64,000 nucleotides of DNA from AV40 sp963817335 (lineage in GTDB: Bacteria > Verrucomicrobiota > Verrucomicrobiia > Chthoniobacterales > UBA10450), in contig CAWFNX010000001.1 in the NCBI GenBank assembly GCA_963817335.1, positions 558,001-622,000 of the forward strand, written 5' to 3'. Numbering within the stretch: position 1 is the stretch's first letter; the number at the start of each line of letters is the position of its first letter. The notes under the pieces are model-generated. The model saw only the letters and a list, made by a program, of their open reading frames with translations. It did no database searches and was not told the origin of the DNA. The translations under genes were made by a program, and so were the position numbers. This document shows positions 9,374 through 16,876 of the stretch, piece after piece.

Positions 9374-10693
9374 TTGATTGACCAACTGCTTCAGCACTAC
9401 TCCAATTGGAAACTGACGATGTTATCAATCTTCGCCGTCGCGGCTGCAGGGCCGAACCCGGTCATTATGCTGCCGTTTGGAATTCTTTTGCTCGCCATCG
9501 CTTTCGGTCCACTGATCGCGCGATACCATTGGGAACGGCATTACCATTGGCTTTGTCTCGGACTCGCCGCAATCGTGTGCGGCTATTATCTCTTTGTCGT
9601 CCGAGATACCGCGCGGATTTTTCATGCCGCGAGTGATTACATCAGCTTCGTGGTCGCAGTTGGCAGTTTTTTTGTTGTTGCCGGTGGAATCCATCTTCGC
9701 GTCAGAGCGCCGAGCGGTCCGCTCAGGAACGCGCTCTTTTTGCTCTTCGGCGCGCTGCTTGGAAGCTTGATCGGAACGATTGGCGCGTCGCTCGTGTTGA
9801 TCCGGCCCTGGCTCAGGATGAACAAGGGCCGGCTAGCTCCCATGCACGTGGCGTTTTTCATTCTTCTAGTCAGCAATATCGGGGGCGCGCTCTTGCCCAC
9901 AGGTCCACCGTTGTTTCTCGGGTTTCTCAAAGGTGTGCCGTTTGCCTGGACACTTCAGCACTGCTGGCAGCAGTGGCTGATCGTGACCGGCTTCGTCCTG
10001 CTCGTTTTCGTTGTTGTCGATCATATGAATTGTCGGCGGCATAAAAGAATGGGCGAAGAGAGCGAGCTGACGAGTTGGCGCTGCGACGGCGTCCACAACT
10101 TTCTGTTTTTGCTGGCGCTCCTGGCCGCGTTGATCGCCGCGCCCGGAGGCTGGCGGGAACCACTTCTCATTTTCACCGCCGTGGGCGCGTACCTCGGCAC
10201 GCCGAACCCTATTCGCGAAGCGAACGACTTCAGTTTTGCGCCGCTCAAGGAGATCGCGTGGCTGTTTCTCGGCATCTTCGGAACGATGATCCCGGTTTTG
10301 GAGTTCATGGAACACTCGGCCGGCAAGCTCCGCCTGGATTCGGCCGCGGCATTTTACTGGGGAACGGGGCTCCTTTCGGCCTTGCTCGATAACGCTCCCA
10401 CCTACCTTGCCTTTTTCGCAGCGGCTCTTGGTCTTCACGGATTTGATGTGAACGATTCGTCAAGCGTGGTCAGGTTTGTTTCTGGAAATCGCCACGAGTT
10501 GGTCGCGATCTCGCTGGGGGCAACATTTTTCGGCGCCCTAACCTACATTGGCAACGCGCCCAACTTGCTTGTGAAAACGATTGCAGAACATGCAGGTGTT
10601 CCGACTCCGAGTTTTGTCGGCTACATCTGGAAGTTCGCGCTTCCGATCCTGCTTCCACCCTTTGTGCTCATATCGATCCTGTTCTTCTCCTGA
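9374..10693 (+). CDS. NhaD/citrate-transporter-like Na+/H+ antiporter
   Basis: The 439-residue protein is almost entirely hydrophobic, with about 11-12 membrane segments. It carries GSLIGTIGASLVLIRP and SNIGGALLPTGPP, patterns of NhaD-type sodium/proton antiporters in the ion transporter superfamily, and a matching second half with NAPTYLAFFAAALG and TYIGNAPNLLVK. It probably exchanges sodium for protons at the inner membrane. The start is a TTG preceded by a purine-rich GGGAGGG stretch; no ATG lies near the right place. It stands alone, about 100 bases before the small ORFs of the kdp locus, and may share the theme of monovalent cation homeostasis with them. Confidence 0.8.
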   Translation: MIDQLLQHYSNWKLTMLSIFAVAAAGPNPVIMLPFGILLLAIAFGPLIARYHWERHYHWLCLGLAAIVCGYYLFVVRDTARIFHAASDYISFVVAVGSFFVVAGGIHLRVRAPSGPLRNALFLLFGALLGSLIGTIGASLVLIRPWLRMNKGRLAPMHVAFFILLVSNIGGALLPTGPPLFLGFLKGVPFAWTLQHCWQQWLIVTGFVLLVFVVVDHMNCRRHKRMGEESELTSWRCDGVHNFLFLLALLAALIAAPGGWREPLLIFTAVGAYLGTPNPIREANDFSFAPLKEIAWLFLGIFGTMIPVLEFMEHSAGKLRLDSAAAFYWGTGLLSALLDNAPTYLAFFAAALGLHGFDVNDSSSVVRFVSGNRHELVAISLGATFFGALTYIGNAPNLLVKTIAEHAGVPTPSFVGYIWKFALPILLPPFVLISILFFS

Positions 10694-10793
10694 GTGGGAC
10701 CTTTCCCCGGTGGCGTTAACGTTTTTTTAATGCCTTTTGATAGCGGTTTAATTAACGCTGCGGCTGCGGATCGCTCACAGTTGAGGATAATTT

Positions 10794-10934
10794 ATGAGCG
10801 AATTTATTGTGGCAGGTATCATAGTCATGTCCGGCGTGAACTGGCTCTACTCGCGCTTCTGCGAAGGGCCGCGCCAATTCCTGGGCAAGCAAACGCAACC
10901 GAAGACCAGTCGCCGGGCGCGTGCCCGAATATAG
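10794..10934 (+). CDS. Putative micro-ORF upstream of kdpF (46 aa)
   Basis: An ATG preceded by GAGG at seven bases opens a 46-codon frame. The product would have an N-terminal hydrophobic stretch (MSEFIVAGIIVMSGVNW), then LYSRFCEG and a basic tail. The L-Y-x-R-F-C string recurs in the next micro-ORF, which supports the idea that both are real small membrane proteins of the potassium locus. It is too short for firm assignment and could be leader sequence only. Confidence 0.35.
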   Translation: MSEFIVAGIIVMSGVNWLYSRFCEGPRQFLGKQTQPKTSRRARARI

Positions 10935-10948
10935 TTAGCCTAACAATT

Positions 10949-11032
10949 ATGAACGACGTCATTTTCTGCGCACTGGTAGTTCTGTTCTTCGTCGTGAGCG
11001 CTCTCTACGTGCGCTTTTGCGACAAACTTTAA
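10949..11032 (+). CDS. KdpF-like 27-aa membrane microprotein
   Basis: A 27-residue frame begins at an ATG just downstream of the previous micro-ORF. It is a single membrane helix (MNDVIFCALVVLFFVVSAL) followed by the short tail YVRFCDKL. Small ORFs of this kind occur directly before kdpF in a number of kdp operons, but I know of no established function. Its stop lies seven bases before the kdpF start, so it is almost certainly on the same transcript. It may be a second KdpF-like subunit that stabilises the pump. Confidence 0.6.
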   Translation: MNDVIFCALVVLFFVVSALYVRFCDKL

Positions 11033-11039
11033 CCCCAAT

Positions 11040-11123
11040 ATGGAAACCATCATCGTCAGCATCATCGCGCTGTTGCTCTTCGCCTATCTCTTCGTCGCGA
11101 TGATTCGCCCGGAGAAATTCTAA
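11040..11123 (+). CDS. kdpF: K+-transporting ATPase small subunit KdpF
   Basis: The 27-residue product is one membrane helix ending in LFVAMIRPEKF, the typical KdpF C-terminus (family pattern L-L-R-P-E-K/R-F). KdpF packs against KdpA and stabilises the KdpFABC complex in the inner membrane. It starts seven bases after the preceding micro-ORF and ends four bases before the kdpA start, so translation is probably coupled. Confidence 0.85.
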   Translation: METIIVSIIALLLFAYLFVAMIRPEKF

Positions 11124-11127
11124 CAAC

Positions 11128-12927
11128 ATGAACCCGTCCGGCTGGATCCAGTTTGCCATCTACATCGTTGCGCTCGTGATCATCACGAAACCGATGGGGC
11201 TTTATCTCATGCAAGTGCTCGATGCGAACGGTCGCACCTGGCTCGACCCGATCCTGCGCCCGCTCGAGCGCGGGACGTATCGCGTGATGCGGGTCGATCC
11301 GAACAAGGAACACGATTGGAAACAATACACCTTCGCCATGCTGATGTTCAGCCTCGTCGGGTGTTTGTTCACCTACGCCATCCTGCGCTTGCAAAATATT
11401 CTGCCGCTGAATCCGCAAGGGCTCGCCGCGGTCAGTCCGGATTGTTCGTTCAATACCGCGACCAGTTTCACAACGAACACCAACTGGCAGAGCTACGGCG
11501 GCGAAACCACCATGTCCTATTTCTCGCAGATGGTCGGGCTGGCGTTTCACAACTTCGTCAGCGCCGCCACCGGCATCGCCATCGCCGCAGCTTTGGTCCG
11601 CGGGATCGCTCGGCACTCGGCCACAACTATCGGCAATTTTTGGGTCGATCTCGTCCGCGTCACTTACTATTTGCTGCTGCCGATCTGTCTCGTGTTCGCG
11701 GTCTTTCTCGTGTCGCAAGGCATGATTCAAAACTTCAAGCCTTACACCAAAGCCACCCTGGTCGAGCCGATGAAAGTTTCTGTCGCCAAGGTGGACAAGG
11801 ACGGCAAACCCGTCGTCGACGCCGAAGGCAAACCGGTCATGGAAGAACAAACCGTGACCGAGCAGAACATCGTGCAAGGCCCGATGGCATCGCAGATCGC
11901 GATCAAGATGCTTGGCACCAACGGCGGCGGTTACGTGAACGCGAACGCGGCGCATCCGTTCGAAAATCCGACGCCGCTTTCGAATTTCCTTCAGATGTTG
12001 TCGATCTTTTCGATCGGCAGCGGACTTACTTATTACCTCGGCCGGATGGTAAAGAACCAAAAACACGGCTGGACGGTTTGGGCGGTGATGCTCGCGCTTT
12101 TCCTTGGTGGCGTTTTGCTCGCCTGGAATTCCGAAGCTGCCGGTAATCCAATTCATCATTCGCTAGGCGTTGCCGCGGCTGACGGAAACATGGAGGGCAA
12201 GGAAGTCCGGTTCGGCATTTTCAATTCCGCGCTCTTCGCCACGATCACGACCGATGCGTCCTGCGGCGCGGTCAATTCGATGCACGATTCGTTTACGCCG
12301 CTCGGCGGATTCGTGCCGCTGTTTAACATTCAACTTGGCGAAATCATTTTTGGCGGCGTCGGCGCCGGACTTTACGGCATGCTCGTCTTTGTCGTGCTCG
12401 CGGTTTTCATCGCCGGACTCATGGTCGGGCGCACGCCGGAATATCTCGGCAAGAAAATTGAATCCTACGACGTGAAGATGTCGATGTTGGCGTTGCTCAT
12501 TCTCGCGATCGACATTCTGGCCTTTTCCGCCTGGGCGATTGTCAACAAATGGGGCACGGGCGCGATGAACAACAGCGGCCCGCACGGCTTCAGCGAAATT
12601 CTTTACGCTTACAGTTCGGGCACAGGCAACAATGGCAGCGCGTTCGCCGGCATCAGTGCAAACACGCCCTGGCTCAATACCACGATCGGCTTCGCGATGT
12701 TGATCGGGCGCTTTTTGATGATCGTCCCGATCCTCGCGCTCGCCGGTTCGTTGGTCCGCAAAAAAGTGACACCGGCAAGCGCGGGCACGTTCCCGGTCCA
12801 CGGCGGCACGTTTTTCATTTTGCTCACCGGCACTGTGCTCTTGATCGGCGCGCTGAACTTTGTTCCAGCGCTGACGCTTGGCCCAATCGTCGAGCACTTC
12901 CTCATGCAAGGCGGCAAACTTTTCTAG
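11128..12927 (+). CDS. kdpA: Potassium-transporting ATPase, K+-binding subunit KdpA
   Basis: KdpA is the channel-like subunit that selects and binds potassium in the KdpFABC pump. The 599-residue protein has about ten membrane segments and the four degenerate selectivity-filter loops expected, recognisable as the TATSFTTNTNWQSYGGE region (about residue 110), the MLGTNGGGYVNANAAHPFENPT region, the TTDASCGAVNSMHDS region and the SGTGNNGSAFAG region. A periplasmic insertion rich in Lys, Asp and Glu lies near residues 215-250. The length is a little above the usual 560. It is the second gene of the kdpF-A-B-C order and is followed by kdpB after a few bases. Confidence 0.97.
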   Translation: MNPSGWIQFAIYIVALVIITKPMGLYLMQVLDANGRTWLDPILRPLERGTYRVMRVDPNKEHDWKQYTFAMLMFSLVGCLFTYAILRLQNILPLNPQGLAAVSPDCSFNTATSFTTNTNWQSYGGETTMSYFSQMVGLAFHNFVSAATGIAIAAALVRGIARHSATTIGNFWVDLVRVTYYLLLPICLVFAVFLVSQGMIQNFKPYTKATLVEPMKVSVAKVDKDGKPVVDAEGKPVMEEQTVTEQNIVQGPMASQIAIKMLGTNGGGYVNANAAHPFENPTPLSNFLQMLSIFSIGSGLTYYLGRMVKNQKHGWTVWAVMLALFLGGVLLAWNSEAAGNPIHHSLGVAAADGNMEGKEVRFGIFNSALFATITTDASCGAVNSMHDSFTPLGGFVPLFNIQLGEIIFGGVGAGLYGMLVFVVLAVFIAGLMVGRTPEYLGKKIESYDVKMSMLALLILAIDILAFSAWAIVNKWGTGAMNNSGPHGFSEILYAYSSGTGNNGSAFAGISANTPWLNTTIGFAMLIGRFLMIVPILALAGSLVRKKVTPASAGTFPVHGGTFFILLTGTVLLIGALNFVPALTLGPIVEHFLMQGGKLF

Positions 12928-12936
12928 GGATTGACA

Positions 12937-14979
12937 ATGAAATCTAAAGCTCGTCCACTGTTTGATTGGGAGATCGTTAGGCCGGCTATCGGCGACGCGT
13001 TCAAGAAATTGAATCCGCGTCTGATGGTAAAGAACCCGGTCATGTTCGTCACCATGGTCGGCGCCGCGCTAACGACTGTAGGAATCTTCGCTGCGGAGCC
13101 CGGCTTGCGTAATTTTGTGGCCCAGCTCGCGATCTGGCTCTGGTTCACTGTCCTCTTCGCGAATTTCGCCGAAGCGATGGCCGAAGGCCGCGGCAAAGCG
13201 CAGGCCGCAAGTCTGCGTAAGGCGCGCAAGGAAACGATGGCGCGCGTGCTCCACAATGGCCGCGAACAGCAAGTCCCAGCGCCGATGTTGCAGAAGGGAG
13301 ATACAGTTGTTTGCGAATCGGGCGACATCATTCCGGCTGATGGCGACGTCATCGAAGGAATCGCCAGTGTCGATGAGGCGGCCATCACCGGTGAATCGGC
13401 GCCGGTCATTCGCGAAAGTGGCGGCGATCGGAGCGCCGTTACGGGCGGCACACGTGTCTTGAGTGACCGCATCGTCATTCGAGTGACGATGGAAAAAGGC
13501 GAGGGTTTTCTCGATCGGATGATCGCGCTGGTGGAAGGCGCGCGGCGTCAAAAAACGCCCAACGAAATCGCGCTGACGATTCTGCTTGCTGCATTGACGT
13601 TCATTTTCCTGCTCGTCTGCGTTACGCTGCGACCATTCGGAATTTATTCGGGAACGGTTTTCTCAATTCCGGTGCTGATCGCGTTGCTGGTTTGTTTGAT
13701 CCCGACCACGATTGGCGGGTTGCTGAGCGCCATCGGCATCGCCGGAATGGACCGTGTCCTGCAACGAAACGTTCTCGCCATGAGCGGGCGCGCGGTTGAA
13801 GCCGCAGGCGATGTCGATGTTCTTCTGCTCGACAAAACCGGAACGATCACGCTTGGAAATCGTATGGCGGTTGCGTTTCATCCCGCACCGGGCGTTTCGC
13901 CTAACGACCTCGCGGCGTCAGCGCAATTGAGCTCCCTGGCCGATGAAACGCCGGAGGGCCGCTCCATTGTCGTGCTCGCGAAAGAAAAATTTGGATTGCG
14001 CGCGCGCGAAATGCACGAGCTCGAAGCGACCTTCATCCCCTTTACCGCCCAAACGCGCATGAGCGGGGTCGATCTTCACGCTAACGGCTCGCAACCGACG
14101 ATGCGCGTTCGCAAAGGCGCCGCCGAAGCAGTGCGCAGCTTCGTCGAATCGGCTGGCGGAGTTTTCCCGCAACCGGTCGCGAAGACGGTCGATGAAATTT
14201 CGCATCGCGGTGGCACACCGCTCGTCGTTGCGTCGGACATGGTGACGCTCGGCACGGTCGAGCTTAAGGACGTCGTCAAAGGCGGAATCAAGGACCGATT
14301 CGCGCATTTACGCAAAATGGGAATCAAAACGGTAATGATTACCGGCGACAATCCACTGACTGCTGCGGCCATCGCGGCCGAAGCGGGCGTGGACGATTTC
14401 ATGGCCCAAGCGACGCCGGAAGAAAAACTCAAACGCATTCGCCAGGAACAAGCCGACGGTCACCTCGTTGCCATGACTGGCGACGGCACGAATGACGCGC
14501 CCGCATTGGCGCAAGCCGACGTCGGTGTCGCAATGAATACGGGAACGCAGGCTGCGCGCGAAGCCGGCAACATGGTCGATCTCGATTCGAACCCGACGAA
14601 GCTGATCGACATCGTCGAGATCGGGAAACAGATGCTGATCACGCGCGGCAGTCTGACGACCTTCAGCATCGCGAACGACGTGGCAAAATATTTCGCGATC
14701 ATTCCGGCGATGTTGATGGCGACGTTCCCCGCGATCGCGCCGTTGAACATTATGCGTTTGCAAAGCTCGACCAGCGCGATCCTGAGCGCCGTTATTTTCA
14801 ATGCGCTCATCATTGTGGCGTTGATCCCGCTTGCGCTCCGCGGCGTCGCTTACAAACCGATGGGCGCATTGGCGATCTTGCAACGCAATCTGCTCATCTA
14901 TGGCTTTGGCGGGCTCATCGTGCCATTCATCGGGATCAAACTTGTCGATCTTATCATCACCGGCATCCACCTGATTTAA
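12937..14979 (+). CDS. kdpB: Potassium-transporting ATPase, ATP-binding subunit KdpB
   Basis: KdpB is the P-type ATPase subunit that energises potassium uptake. The protein shows the phosphorylation motif DKTGT with Asp299, the actuator-domain TGES, the hinge-domain MTGDGTNDAPALAQADVG and the KdpB-specific NPRLMVKNPVMFV at the N-terminus. I prefer the ATG at 12937, with an AGGGA ribosome-binding site six bases before it, over the TTG at 12931, which would add only two residues. Length is about 680 residues, as usual. It lies between kdpA and kdpC with short spacers. It forms a membrane complex with KdpA, KdpC and KdpF. Confidence 0.97.
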   Translation: MKSKARPLFDWEIVRPAIGDAFKKLNPRLMVKNPVMFVTMVGAALTTVGIFAAEPGLRNFVAQLAIWLWFTVLFANFAEAMAEGRGKAQAASLRKARKETMARVLHNGREQQVPAPMLQKGDTVVCESGDIIPADGDVIEGIASVDEAAITGESAPVIRESGGDRSAVTGGTRVLSDRIVIRVTMEKGEGFLDRMIALVEGARRQKTPNEIALTILLAALTFIFLLVCVTLRPFGIYSGTVFSIPVLIALLVCLIPTTIGGLLSAIGIAGMDRVLQRNVLAMSGRAVEAAGDVDVLLLDKTGTITLGNRMAVAFHPAPGVSPNDLAASAQLSSLADETPEGRSIVVLAKEKFGLRAREMHELEATFIPFTAQTRMSGVDLHANGSQPTMRVRKGAAEAVRSFVESAGGVFPQPVAKTVDEISHRGGTPLVVASDMVTLGTVELKDVVKGGIKDRFAHLRKMGIKTVMITGDNPLTAAAIAAEAGVDDFMAQATPEEKLKRIRQEQADGHLVAMTGDGTNDAPALAQADVGVAMNTGTQAAREAGNMVDLDSNPTKLIDIVEIGKQMLITRGSLTTFSIANDVAKYFAIIPAMLMATFPAIAPLNIMRLQSSTSAILSAVIFNALIIVALIPLALRGVAYKPMGALAILQRNLLIYGFGGLIVPFIGIKLVDLIITGIHLI

Positions 14980-14985
14980 TTTAAT

Positions 14986-15579
14986 ATGAAAGATTTTTTC
15001 TCCGAGATTCGTGCCGCGATTCTATCCACGTTGGTGCTCGCCGTCGTCTGCTGCGGACTTTATCCACTCATTGTTTATGGACTGGGACAGACGCTGTTTC
15101 ACGACAAAGCGAACGGCAGCTTGATTGTCGATCAAGGTGGCACCGTGCGAGGCTCCAAGTTGCTCGCGCAAGGATTCACCGATTCAAAATATTTTCACCC
15201 GCGCCCATCAGCCGCGGGCAACGGCTATGACGCCGCGAACTCGAGCGGAAGTAATCTCGGACCAACTTCGCAAAAGTTGAATGACGCAATTAAGGATCGG
15301 ATCGCTGCCTATCGATCGGAAAACGGACTAAACGAGAATCAGCCTGTTCCGGCGGACGCGGCAACGGCGTCGGGCAGCGGTCTCGATCCGCACATCAGTG
15401 TGCAGAATGCCGAGTTGCAAATCGCGCATGTCGCCAAGGCGCGCGCGCTTAGTGAAGACAAAATCCGCGAATTAGTCCGCCAAAATACCGACAGTCGCGA
15501 TCTCGGATTTCTGGGCGAGCCAGCGGTGAATGTTTTGAAGCTAAATCTCGCGCTCGACGCCCGGCTAAAACAGCCGTGA
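14986..15579 (+). CDS. kdpC: Potassium-transporting ATPase subunit KdpC
   Basis: KdpC is the single-span accessory subunit of the pump. The 197-residue protein has one N-terminal membrane helix (residues 10-32), then the family motifs GSKLLAQGFTDSKYFHPRPSAA in the periplasmic part, SGSGLDPHIS in the centre and the C-terminal NVLKLNLALD. The start lies six bases after the kdpB stop. Nothing appears degraded. Confidence 0.95.
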   Translation: MKDFFSEIRAAILSTLVLAVVCCGLYPLIVYGLGQTLFHDKANGSLIVDQGGTVRGSKLLAQGFTDSKYFHPRPSAAGNGYDAANSSGSNLGPTSQKLNDAIKDRIAAYRSENGLNENQPVPADAATASGSGLDPHISVQNAELQIAHVAKARALSEDKIRELVRQNTDSRDLGFLGEPAVNVLKLNLALDARLKQP

Positions 15580-15586
15580 CATCAAC

Positions 15587-16468
15587 ATGAAAACGATCCT
15601 CAGAATTATCTGCAGCTGCATCGCGATTACGACGTGCGCGCGAGTCGCTTTTGCTGATAGCGAAACGTCGCCGACCGCAACGCCAGCGCCCGACAAATCG
15701 CAGTACACTTTATTTAATCCAACGCCGATCGAATTGCGTCGCGCATACAACACCGATCGTCCGAGCAAAACCGATAGCCCATTCACGATCGACGCCGGCG
15801 CTTTCCAAATCGAGAGCGATGTCGCGAACTGGACGGTGGACGTTGAGAACGCAACTCGCGTCCGGACGTGGATTATCGGCAACACGAATTTCAAACTCGG
15901 CCTGACCAACTGGATGGATTTGCAGGTGTTTCCGCAGTTTTATGTAAACACCCGCACCAGCGGGAATGCTGTCGGAACCCCGGTCGAGCAAGACGGATTC
16001 GGTGATACGACTGTGCGTTTGAAGATTAACCTGCTCGGCAATGATAGCGGCAAACTGGTCGTCGGCTTTGTCTCGTCCCTAAAGATTCCAACGAACAGTG
16101 GCCACACCGGAAACCATGTTTGGGAACCAGGCTTCGGTTTGCCGATTAACTATTCGTTGCCGTGGGGACTGACGCTTTTTGCCCAGACGAGGATTGACGT
16201 CCTGGATCAACCCAGCAGTGGCAGCATGCGCGTTCAATGGCAAAATCCCATAGGCCTTTCCCGCACGATCGTCGGCAATTTGAGCGGCTACGTAGAATTC
16301 TATGATTCCGTAAGCACCGGCGCACATCAACCTTGGATCGGGACTCTGGATACCGGCCTAATCTATCAGGTCACGCCGAATTTCTCGGTCGACGTGAATT
16401 CTTTCTTCGGTCTCAATCATAGCGCCCCGGATTGCAATGTATTCTTCGGCTTCGGCCACCGCTTTTAG
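15587..16468 (+). CDS. Outer-membrane beta-barrel protein in kdp operon
   Basis: The 293-residue product has a signal peptide (about residues 1-23, ending VAFADSE) and then alternating strands typical of an outer-membrane barrel, such as TDRPSKTDSPFTIDAG, NTNFKLGLTNWMDLQVF and GFGDTTVRLKINLLG, closing with an aromatic C-terminal residue in FGFGHRF. This pattern fits the transporter/MetA-pathway-of-phenol-degradation family of putative porins. It starts seven bases after kdpC, so it should be co-transcribed with the pump. An attractive inference is that it lets potassium or another solute across the outer membrane under potassium limitation, but this is not established. Confidence 0.75.
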   Translation: MKTILRIICSCIAITTCARVAFADSETSPTATPAPDKSQYTLFNPTPIELRRAYNTDRPSKTDSPFTIDAGAFQIESDVANWTVDVENATRVRTWIIGNTNFKLGLTNWMDLQVFPQFYVNTRTSGNAVGTPVEQDGFGDTTVRLKINLLGNDSGKLVVGFVSSLKIPTNSGHTGNHVWEPGFGLPINYSLPWGLTLFAQTRIDVLDQPSSGSMRVQWQNPIGLSRTIVGNLSGYVEFYDSVSTGAHQPWIGTLDTGLIYQVTPNFSVDVNSFFGLNHSAPDCNVFFGFGHRF

Positions 16469-16493
16469 CGATTGCGAACAAAGGCAAATCCCA

Positions 16494-16700
16494 ATGACTT
16501 TTTTTTGGCACGAGGTTTCAGTTTTTGTCGCTGCGTTCCTCGTTGGCACCGTTTTCCTCGACGTGTTCTTAAGGATGTATCAGCGCGGCACCGCGGGTGC
16601 GGTACGAGCAACCGAACGTCACATTTTGCGATGGTCGATCAAAGGAGGAATTGGAATCGGTATTCTGACTGTGATTCTGCAATTTCTCTTTTCGAATTAG
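16494..16700 (+). CDS. Small membrane protein, kdp locus (68 aa)
   Basis: The frame opens at an ATG 25 bases after the barrel gene and codes for 68 residues: one helix at about 8-26 (FVAAFLVGTVFLDVFLRMY), a short basic loop, and a second helix at about 48-66 ending LQFLFSN. I do not recognise the family. The two-helix layout and its place between the kdp structural genes and kdpD suggest an accessory of the potassium system. A longer frame opening at 16437 would overlap the previous gene and is less likely. Confidence 0.6.
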   Translation: MTFFWHEVSVFVAAFLVGTVFLDVFLRMYQRGTAGAVRATERHILRWSIKGGIGIGILTVILQFLFSN

Positions 16701-16876
16701 AACATTCCCGTTGCTTGTGGTCGTAATTGCTCTCGACAATCCGGGTTCGCTCATAGTGCTTCCCAATTTCGCAGGTTTCTCTTCGCCCGCTATCTTTGGT
16801 TAGCCGTGGGCTCTGTTTGATTGACAAGTCTTGCTTCCGAGATGCAGACATCGATGCGACAGCGTAGAATTGCTGA

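Noticed and set aside
15565..16330. Open minus-strand frames across the barrel gene
   Set aside because: They have no recognisable domains and mirror the codon pattern of the plus-strand gene, as do the long antisense frames over kdpA and kdpB.
16701..16876. A small gene or RNA in the spacer before kdpD
   Set aside because: No open frame with a ribosome-binding site and no clear structured RNA; only a TTGACA hexamer at 16821 without a good -10 partner.
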